DNA of 11,592 bases from Cyanobacteriota bacterium (lineage in GTDB: Bacteria; Cyanobacteriota; Cyanobacteriia; Leptolyngbyales; Leptolyngbyaceae). The notes beneath the pieces are model-generated. The model was given only the letters and a program-made list of their open reading frames with translations, had not been told where the DNA came from and did not search any database. The DNA lies in contig JAIXVO010000463.1 in the NCBI GenBank assembly GCA_027482985.1, forward strand, positions 1-11,592, read 5' to 3'. The position numbers were made by a program, and so were the translations under genes. This document shows, one piece after another, positions 6,382 to 11,592 of this stretch. Every line of letters starts with the position of its first letter. The first letter of the stretch is position 1.

Positions 6382-8694
6382 ATGTCAAAGCTGAAAAGCA
6401 TTTCTGAAAAAGACCGCAAAGCAAAGGCGCGGTTGTCCCAGAGCGCTCCCCCCGTCCCTGATCCCGACTCCGCGCCAACCGCCGAGCCTTCGCGGTGGCA
6501 GCAAATGGCTCAAGCTTTGAAGTTACCACAGCTGAAAAATCGCCTGGGGCCCATTGTGAACCCCCAATATAAAGGGCGATCGCTCTATACCTACAAGCGC
6601 CTCTGGTTGTTACTGATTGGTGCAGCAGCGGCAGGCGGTGTGGCCTGGGAATACAACAAGTTAGAACAAGGCTTGCCCAGTACCGAAGCCGTCCCCAAAT
6701 TTGTCCGCCGGGGCACCCTGACGATCAAAGCGATGGATGGTTCCGTTCTGCAACAACAGGGACCTGCAACCCGCCAGAAATTGCCCCTCGCCAAAATTCC
6801 CCCGCAACTGCAACAAGCATTTATTGCGTCCGAAGACCGCCGCTTCTATCAACATAGCGGGATTGATTTTCAGGCGATCGCCCGTGCCTCGCTCCGTAAC
6901 GTGATGGCGCGAGATGTGGTGGAAGGCGGCAGTACGATCACCCAACAACTCGCCCGAATCGTCTACCTGAATCGCGAACAGACGATGGAACGCAAGATCC
7001 AGGAAGCGATGATGGCGCAAAAAATCGATCGCGAGTTGACCAAAGAACAAATTCTGGAACGCTACCTGAATTTGGTTTACCTGGGATCAGGTGCCTATGG
7101 CGTGGCGGATGCGGCCTGGGTGTTTTTTAGCAAGCCTGTAGACAAACTGACGCTATCGGAAGCCGCCACGATCGCGGGGTTGCCTCCTGCGCCCAGCGCC
7201 TATTCGCCCTTGGTGGATATTGGGGCGGCGAAATCGCGGCGTAACATTGTGCTGGAGCGGATGGTGGAAGCGGGGTACATCACCCGTGCCGAAGCGGATC
7301 AGGCCAAAGCCGAAGCGATTACCATCAAGCCCGCGATTCCCAAAAATTTCTATAGCCAAACGCCGTACTTCACGATGTACGTGCAGCAGCAACTCCCCAA
7401 ACTGGTGTCGAAAGAGAAACTGGAAGAAGGTGGCTTAACGGTGGAAACCACCCTGAATCCGAAATGGCAAAAATCAGCCGACCAGATCATGCTGAATGCC
7501 ATCCGCAACTATGGTCCCTATGAAGGCTTTGCTCAAGGGGCATTGGTAGCGATCGATCCCAAAACGGGCGAAATTCGGGCGATGGTGGGCGGGACTGATT
7601 TCAAGAAGAGTCAGTTTAACCGCGCCACTCAGGCTCAACGGCAACCGGGGTCTTCCTTCAAGACGCTGGTGTATGCCACGGCGATCGCCGCTGGGTTCTC
7701 ACCTAACGATGGTTATATGGATGCCACCTATTCCGTGGATGGCTACCAGCCCAAGAATTACAGCAAAAAGCACTACGGCTGGATGAGTATGCGGGATGCG
7801 ATCGCCCGTTCCAACAACATCATTGCCGTGAAAGTCTTAGTCGATGTCGGCTTTGAACCCACGATCAAGCTTGCCAAAGCGATGGGGATCCAGTCCAGCT
7901 TGATTCCGGCTTATTCTTTGGCGCTGGGGTCTGCCGAAGTCAACCTGCTGGAACTGACCAACGCCTACAGCACACTCGCCTATCAAGGGCGATTCATTCC
8001 CGCCCATGGTATTACCCGTGTCATCGATCGCCAGGGGCAAGTGATTTACGATGCCAACTTTGAACCGAAACAGGCACTCGATAAGGGCAGCGCGGCGATC
8101 GTCACTTGGATGCTCCAAGGGGTGATTAGTGGCGGGACGGGTTCTGTCGCGGCTCTCGATCGCCCCGCTGCGGGTAAAACGGGCACGTCCGAAAACTCTC
8201 GCGATCTCTGGTTTGTCGGATACATTCCGCAACTTGCGACCGGGGTGTGGTTCGGTAATGACAACAATGACCCCACCTGGAGTGCCAGTACTACCGCCGC
8301 TGAAGTGTGGCGGAGTTTCATGATGGCAGCCACGAAAGGGATGAAAGTCGAGAAGTTTCCCGAAGTCCCACCATTAGACGGACGGAAGGGCACCATCAAA
8401 GCTAAACCAGTTCAAGCGCGAGCCCGTTCCGGCTTCTATGACCCTAGTAGTGCCGATGGCTACTCTGGTGGACAAGAGTCCTACGGCAATTCCAACCGTT
8501 CTGGCGGTGAATCTAGCGGTAATTATGAGGCGGCTCCTGCTCCCAGCTATGCTGAACCCGCTCCCGCTGCGCCGGCCTCGGCTCCCGAAGCCGCTCCCGT
8601 GAACGAAGCCCCCGCTCCGGCTGAACCCCCGCCCCCGGTAGAAGCGGCTCCGGCGGAACCCCCACCCCCTCCTGCTGCACCCGTACCGCAGTAG
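6382..8694 (+). CDS. Class A penicillin-binding protein (bifunctional peptidoglycan synthase, PBP1A type)
   Basis: The 770-aa inner-membrane enzyme polymerises and cross-links peptidoglycan in the periplasm. A cytoplasmic tail of about 70 residues precedes one membrane anchor (about 74-91). The GT51 glycosyltransferase domain has catalytic Glu151 in ASEDRRFYQHSG, then EGGSTITQQLARIVYL and KIQEAMMAQKIDRELTKEQI. The transpeptidase domain has SSFK (catalytic Ser424, Lys427), SNN (477-479) and KTGT (599-602), all intact. From about residue 716 to the end the chain is Pro/Ala/Glu-rich and probably disordered, possibly spanning or binding the wall. The ATG at 6382 lacks a good ribosome site. A GTG 12 bases upstream (6370) has GAGG 6 nt before it and may be the true start, adding four residues. 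Cyanobacteria carry several such genes, so I give no exact symbol. The gene ends 9 bp from the convergent 99-aa gene. Confidence 0.96.
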   Translation: MSKLKSISEKDRKAKARLSQSAPPVPDPDSAPTAEPSRWQQMAQALKLPQLKNRLGPIVNPQYKGRSLYTYKRLWLLLIGAAAAGGVAWEYNKLEQGLPSTEAVPKFVRRGTLTIKAMDGSVLQQQGPATRQKLPLAKIPPQLQQAFIASEDRRFYQHSGIDFQAIARASLRNVMARDVVEGGSTITQQLARIVYLNREQTMERKIQEAMMAQKIDRELTKEQILERYLNLVYLGSGAYGVADAAWVFFSKPVDKLTLSEAATIAGLPPAPSAYSPLVDIGAAKSRRNIVLERMVEAGYITRAEADQAKAEAITIKPAIPKNFYSQTPYFTMYVQQQLPKLVSKEKLEEGGLTVETTLNPKWQKSADQIMLNAIRNYGPYEGFAQGALVAIDPKTGEIRAMVGGTDFKKSQFNRATQAQRQPGSSFKTLVYATAIAAGFSPNDGYMDATYSVDGYQPKNYSKKHYGWMSMRDAIARSNNIIAVKVLVDVGFEPTIKLAKAMGIQSSLIPAYSLALGSAEVNLLELTNAYSTLAYQGRFIPAHGITRVIDRQGQVIYDANFEPKQALDKGSAAIVTWMLQGVISGGTGSVAALDRPAAGKTGTSENSRDLWFVGYIPQLATGVWFGNDNNDPTWSASTTAAEVWRSFMMAATKGMKVEKFPEVPPLDGRKGTIKAKPVQARARSGFYDPSSADGYSGGQESYGNSNRSGGESSGNYEAAPAPSYAEPAPAAPASAPEAAPVNEAPAPAEPPPPVEAAPAEPPPPPAAPVPQ

Positions 8695-8703
8695 GCTGGC
8701 GGC

Positions 8704-9003
8704 TTACTGTTCCTGAAGCAAGCGCAAATAGTTCTGCTTGAGCTGAAAATGGTTGTTGGCGAGATTTTCGGTGAGCGATCGCTCGACATCGCTGATCTGT
8801 TCCCAGTAGGTTGCGGAGCGGCGGGCAGCCAAGACCTCTTTCCACAGTGCTTCTAACACAGCGATCGTGGCGGCATCATCGGACAGCGTTTCTTCTAAAT
8901 CGAGGAAGCGGCGATCGGCATCGGCATGAGAGCCGAGATTCTGCGCCATCGTCAGACATTCTTGCAACAGTTGCAACTGCGTTTCGTTCAGGGAGTGAGA
9001 CAT
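8704..9003 (-). CDS. Unrecognised 99-aa helical protein
   Basis: I do not recognise this family. The frame runs from ATG at 9003 to TAA at 8704. The product is acidic, rich in Leu, Glu and Gln, and almost entirely predicted helix by eye (for example ETQLQLLQECLTMAQNL and VLEALWKEVLAARRSATYW), with no signal peptide, membrane segment or metal motif. It has two aromatic clusters (ALW near residue 53 and YWEQ near 66) and a single Cys. It is probably a small soluble helical-bundle protein. Support for a real gene is its placement: it fills the space between two clear genes without overlap, ends 9 bp from the convergent penicillin-binding protein stop, and starts just after a perfect dyad shared with trpS. 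There is no convincing Shine-Dalgarno. Overlapping frames in the same place are lower-quality. Confidence 0.7.
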   Translation of the reverse strand: MSHSLNETQLQLLQECLTMAQNLGSHADADRRFLDLEETLSDDAATIAVLEALWKEVLAARRSATYWEQISDVERSLTENLANNHFQLKQNYLRLLQEQ

Positions 9004-9026
9004 AATGAGAACACTCAGTTAGTGAA

Positions 9027-9052
9027 AAATGTAAACGATCTGGTTTACATTT
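9027..9052. promoter_or_regulatory. Perfect dyad between the 99-aa gene and trpS
   Basis: AAATGTAAAC (9027-9036) is followed after the six bases GATCTG by its exact reverse complement GTTTACATTT (9043-9052). It is 24 bases upstream of the leftward ATG at 9003 and 67 bases upstream of the trpS ATG. It can be an operator for a dimeric regulator acting in either direction, or an RNA hairpin. TTTACA in the right arm could also serve as a -35 element for trpS, but the best -10-like match (TAAATT at 9065) is spaced about 15 bases, so no promoter is called. It does not fit the NtcA form GTA-N8-TAC or the CRP form TGTGA-N6-TCACA. Confidence 0.55.
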
Positions 9053-9080
9053 CTTAATGTAGCTTAAATTTTTCAGCCTT

Positions 9081-9100
9081 GCCGGATTCAAGCCGGATTC
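9081..9100 (+). repeat. Direct repeat GCCGGATTC just upstream of trpS
   Basis: GCCGGATTC occurs at 9081-9089 and 9092-9100, an 11-base period of about one helical turn. The second copy ends 18 bases before the trpS ATG at 9119. It could be a paired regulator site or a feature of the mRNA leader. There is no Shine-Dalgarno for trpS. The function is unknown. Confidence 0.5.
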
Positions 9101-9118
9101 CAATTTATTGCGATTCGT

Positions 9119-10126
9119 ATGACCAAACCGCGTGTTCTTTCGGGGATTCAGCCCACAGGTGAGTTGCACTTGGGGAACTATTTAGGGGCGATTCGGAACT
9201 GGGTCAACATTCAGGAGCAGTACGACAGCTTCCTGTTTATGGCCGATCTCCATGCCATCACCGTCCCCCACGACCCCAGTCAGTTAGCCCAAAACACCGC
9301 CAAAGTGGCGGCAATGTACCTAGCCTGCGGGATTGACCTGAACCATGCCACAATTTTTGTGCAATCCCATGTGGCGGCGCATCCCGAACTTGCCTGGTTA
9401 TTTATGTGCATCACGCCGCTCAATTGGCTGGATGACATGGTGCAATTCAAGGAAAAAGCCATTAAGCAGGGCGAACAGGTGGGCGCGGGTCTGCTTACCT
9501 ATCCTGTGTTGCAGGCGGCGGACATCATGCTGTACGAGCCGGATAAGGTGCCCGTCGGCGAAGATCAGAAACAACACCTGGAATTGACGCGCGATATTGT
9601 CAATAGCTTCAACCATCGATTCGGCAAACCCAAGCACCCGATCCTCAAGTTGCCAGAGCCGATGATTCAAGCAGAAGGAGCCAGGGTGATGAGCCTGACG
9701 GATGGCACCAAGAAAATGTCGAAGTCCGATCCTTCTGACCTCAGTCGGATTAACCTCCTCGATCCGCCCGATCTGATTCGAACCAAGATCAAAAAATGTA
9801 AAACCGATCCCGTCAAAGGGCTGGTGTTTGGCGATCGCGATCGCCCCGAATGCAACAATCTGCTGACCCTCTATCTGCTGCTCTCCGGCAAAACCAAAGA
9901 AGCCGTTGCGAGTGAATGCGCCGAGATGGGCTGGGGACAGTTCAAACCCCTGTTGACGGAAGCCGCGATCGCCCATTTGCAACCGATCCAGGAAAAGTAC
10001 CACACGATCATGAACGAACCGGGCTACCTGGATACGGTTTTGCGGCAGGGGAAAGAAAAGGCAGAGGCGATCGCCAACCAAACGCTGCTCAAGGTTAAAA
10101 CCGCGATGGGTTATTCACTGCCCTAA
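9119..10126 (+). CDS. trpS: Tryptophanyl-tRNA synthetase
   Basis: The 335-aa protein is a complete class Ic aminoacyl-tRNA synthetase that charges tRNA-Trp in the cytosol. The HIGH-equivalent motif is HLGN (17-20) in GIQPTGELHLGNYLGAI, and the second signature is KMSKS (199-203) in GTKKMSKSDPS. The bacterial TrpRS signatures FMADLHAIT, PLNWLDDMVQFKEKA, YPVLQAADIMLY and VPVGEDQKQHLELTRDI are all present. Length is that expected for bacterial enzymes (about 330-340 aa). The ATG at 9119 starts exactly where the family does (MTKPRVLSGIQPTG). The stop overlaps the stop of the convergent membrane-protein gene by 4 bases. The upstream spacer holds the dyad and the direct repeat listed separately. 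No T-box is seen and none is expected in cyanobacteria. Confidence 0.98.
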   Translation: MTKPRVLSGIQPTGELHLGNYLGAIRNWVNIQEQYDSFLFMADLHAITVPHDPSQLAQNTAKVAAMYLACGIDLNHATIFVQSHVAAHPELAWLFMCITPLNWLDDMVQFKEKAIKQGEQVGAGLLTYPVLQAADIMLYEPDKVPVGEDQKQHLELTRDIVNSFNHRFGKPKHPILKLPEPMIQAEGARVMSLTDGTKKMSKSDPSDLSRINLLDPPDLIRTKIKKCKTDPVKGLVFGDRDRPECNNLLTLYLLLSGKTKEAVASECAEMGWGQFKPLLTEAAIAHLQPIQEKYHTIMNEPGYLDTVLRQGKEKAEAIANQTLLKVKTAMGYSLP

Positions 10127-10629
10127 TAATCGCTGTAGCCCTGAATGTTTTCTGGCTTCAGCCGTCGTAAGATGCCAGAGGCTTTCAGGGTTTGGGCTTC
10201 GTTGCCCTGCACCACAATCAGATATTTGCCTTGATCTAAACGATTGCGGTAAGGCAACGCATCCCCGCTGCCGCTGGCTAACCCCACCCCACCGCCGACA
10301 AAGAAGCTACCCATCGCGCCGGAACCAGCTCCCAGCAGACCGCCAATCACATGGTTGCCAATTTCGCCCGCCCAGGCAAAAGTATGCAGGTCGGTAATGA
10401 AGCTGAACGCGAAGCCCGCCACAAACCCAAAGGGAATCAGCCAAAACGACATCAATTTTGCCAGTTGTCCAGCTTTTTCCTTCGGATCGAGAAACCCAAA
10501 TTCATCTGCCGATTTGTAGCCGCGTCCCAGGATGGAAACGGTCTGCATGGGCAAGTTGGCCTGTTCTAGCTCTGAGTAAGCGGTTTCGACTTCAATGCGA
10601 TCGCTAAAAACGGCGATTAGATAATTCAT
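10123..10629 (-). CDS. Conserved cyanobacterial glycine-zipper membrane protein, function unknown
   Basis: The 168-aa protein has three parts. Residues 1-50 (MNYLIAVFSDRIEVETAYSE, then VSILGRGYKSADEFGFLDP) form a small alpha/beta domain that looks like a ferredoxin-like or stress-protein 17M-like fold, binding partner unknown. Residues about 58-80 and 92-119 are membrane segments; the second is a Gly-rich zipper (GGLLGAGSGAMGSFFVGGGVGL). Residues 122-168 (DALPYRNRLDQGKYLIVVQG to RLKPENIQGYSDY) form a soluble beta-alpha tail that echoes the N-terminal domain. I recall close relatives in many cyanobacteria annotated only as hypothetical. Glycine-zipper helices often self-associate, so an oligomer is plausible. 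The ATG at 10629 has no clear ribosome site. The gene is convergent with trpS, with a 4-bp stop overlap, and downstream of the glycosyltransferase on the same strand. Confidence 0.85.
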   Translation of the reverse strand: MNYLIAVFSDRIEVETAYSELEQANLPMQTVSILGRGYKSADEFGFLDPKEKAGQLAKLMSFWLIPFGFVAGFAFSFITDLHTFAWAGEIGNHVIGGLLGAGSGAMGSFFVGGGVGLASGSGDALPYRNRLDQGKYLIVVQGNEAQTLKASGILRRLKPENIQGYSDY

Positions 10630-10690
10630 AAAGCAGACTGATACTCATCTCGCAACCCACCTCTATCACAGTAACAGGCGGATGGCGGTT

Positions 10691-10753
10691 CAATCACCTG
10701 AACGTGGGGATCTCACCTCGGCTGAGAGTCAATGACCCGAATTCAGGTGATTG
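10691..10753. repeat. Long nested hairpin in the spacer between glycosyltransferase and membrane-protein genes
   Basis: CAATCACCTGAA (10691-10702) is exactly inverted as TTCAGGTGATTG (10742-10753). Inside it, GGG (10706-10708) can pair with CCC (10736-10738). Inside that, TCTCA (10711-10715) pairs with TGAGA (10723-10727) around the loop CCTCGGC. The stacked stems make a structure of about 20 base pairs between the stop at 10780 and the start at 10629 of two leftward genes. Neither strand has a following T-run, so it is not a standard intrinsic terminator. It may still stop transcription from the glycosyltransferase gene, act as an operator upstream of the membrane-protein gene, or be a small repeated palindromic element. 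Confidence 0.6.
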
Positions 10754-10779
10754 TTTGGGGGCAATGCTGGAGCGATCGC

Positions 10780-11592
10780 TCAGGCTTGTTGTTGTTCTTT
10801 GGCAGTGGGTGTTAGCCACTGTTCAATGCCTTTCACCAGCACGCTATTCCGAAGGGAGTCAATCAACAGATACGGGGGATCGGTATCGGGTTTGCGTTGG
10901 AGGGTGCGTCGCACTGACCAAATGATGTAGCTCAACAGCCAAACTAGATCAGTCAGCAGGGCATAAACCACCCCATGATTTTTCACAAAATAGCGGCGGC
11001 GAGAGTCAAACACATACTGGGGTAACCGCTTGGGCGCAGCATTCCGATCCGTTACGCCAGTACTTTGTCCGGCGATGTGCATCACTCGACTTTGCGGCAC
11101 ATACCAGCAAGACCAACCCGCTCGTTTGGCTTGCAGACAAAAATCAGTTTCTTCGTAATAGAGAAAATAGTCTTCATCCATACAACCGATCGCCTCAAAG
11201 ACCTCCCGGCGAATCATCATGCTGGCACCGGGTAACCAATCAACGGGTTGGGGTTCAGATCCCATCGGTTGAGCGATTTTCCAGCGAGCCAGGAGTTTAG
11301 AGACAAGGCCGAGTCGAAGTCCGCCCTCCAGTTCGCTCAAGATGCTGGGAAACCGGAAGGCGGTTGACCAATCACTCCCATCTGGATTCACCATACAACT
11401 GCCAGCAATACCCACGGTTGGATGCTGATCTAAATAATCCACAAGAGCTTGCAGGGAGCCAGGCTGAACTTGCGTATCAGAATTCAAGAGCAGCACGTAG
11501 GCAGGGGGATTCGCTTGGTGTAAGGCGGGCCGAATCGCCAAATTGTTGCCATAGGCATAGCCACCATTGCGATCGGATGGCAAGACAGTGGC
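10780..11592 (-). CDS. Family 2 glycosyltransferase (rhamnosyltransferase-like), 5' part outside window
   Basis: The frame is open to the right edge and reads ATVLPSDRNGGYAYGNN there, so about 270 C-terminal residues are visible; the N-terminal nucleotide-binding start is missing. The GT-A fold elements are clear: NGGYAYGNNLAIR, the metal-binding VLLLNSDTQV (NSDT in place of DXD), VGIAGSCMVNPDG, the acceptor segment VDWLPGASMMIRREVF, and MDEDYFLYYEETDFCLQAKRAGW with the probable catalytic acid region. This pattern is that of WbbL-like GT2 enzymes, which add sugars such as rhamnose to surface polysaccharides or lipids at the cytosolic membrane face. A hydrophobic stretch near the end (VVYALLTDLVWLLSYIIW) suggests membrane contact. 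Donor and acceptor cannot be read from sequence. The stop is TGA at 10780. Confidence 0.92.
   Translation of the reverse strand, partial: ATVLPSDRNGGYAYGNNLAIRPALHQANPPAYVLLLNSDTQVQPGSLQALVDYLDQHPTVGIAGSCMVNPDGSDWSTAFRFPSILSELEGGLRLGLVSKLLARWKIAQPMGSEPQPVDWLPGASMMIRREVFEAIGCMDEDYFLYYEETDFCLQAKRAGWSCWYVPQSRVMHIAGQSTGVTDRNAAPKRLPQYVFDSRRRYFVKNHGVVYALLTDLVWLLSYIIWSVRRTLQRKPDTDPPYLLIDSLRNSVLVKGIEQWLTPTAKEQQQA

Noticed and set aside
8513..8845. Leftward frames of 80-110 aa over the PBP tail
   Set aside because: Low-complexity Gly/Ala or Arg/Pro shadows of the proline-rich PBP tail.
9398..10081. 227-aa open frame antisense to trpS
   Set aside because: It lies wholly inside a certain gene, has an Arg/His/Phe/Gln-rich composition typical of an antisense shadow, and shows no family features.
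10703..10775. Possible TPP riboswitch (GGGG, GGCTGAGA, ACCCG and AATGC in order on the plus strand)
   Set aside because: CTGAGA is taken up in a simple stem with TCTCA, the P4/P5 CCTGAT...GG...CC pattern is not formed, the outer arms pair across the wrong elements, and the plus strand leads into the antisense of a glycosyltransferase gene with no thiamine gene in view.
1..11592. HIP1 octamers (GCGATCGC) as a special repeat array
   Set aside because: They are the normal dispersed, highly abundant palindrome of many cyanobacterial genomes and mark the lineage, not a local element.

Overview
The window is cyanobacterial chromosome. The direct evidence is a chlorophyll synthase gene (chlG), a PetP/DUF2862-type cytochrome b6f subunit found only in cyanobacteria, a Get3-like ATPase with a C-terminal alpha-crystallin domain, and many copies of the HIP1 octamer GCGATCGC in genes and spacers. 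Base composition is moderately GC-rich throughout and no block stands out as foreign. There are twelve protein genes, two of them cut by the window edges. I see no rRNA, tRNA, CRISPR array or insertion sequence, and no gene-free stretch exceeds 300 bases.

Left part (1-3484). The 3' part of an FdhF/YdeP-type molybdopterin oxidoreductase runs rightward into the edge of a leftward cluster of three genes. In transcription order these are hisF (histidine biosynthesis), an Rpn/DUF2887 PD-(D/E)XK-type nuclease-like protein with a GREE repeat linker, and a short peptidase C15 (pyroglutamyl peptidase-like). The spacer between the oxidoreductase and the peptidase is almost filled by an imperfect palindromic element.

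Middle part (3655-8694). Four rightward genes follow: petP, a Get3d/NosAFP-like ATPase, chlG and a class A penicillin-binding protein. The first three fit a photosynthetic-membrane theme: b6f complex, a putative membrane-protein targeting ATPase and the last step of chlorophyll synthesis. Spacers of 113-182 bp leave open whether they are co-transcribed. The ATPase has a Cys in place of the P-loop lysine, and it is the only Cys in the protein.

Right part (8704-11592). A 99-aa unrecognised helical protein is divergent from trpS, and a perfect 10-bp dyad lies between them. trpS then overlaps by a few bases a convergent gene for a conserved glycine-zipper membrane protein. The last gene is a family 2 glycosyltransferase that runs off the right end. 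A long nested hairpin lies between these last two leftward genes.

Most of the window is ordinary housekeeping sequence. I see no convincing undescribed defence or mobile system. The best leads are the degenerate P-loop of the Get3-like ATPase, the three intergenic palindromes, and the hisF-rpn-C15 gene order.
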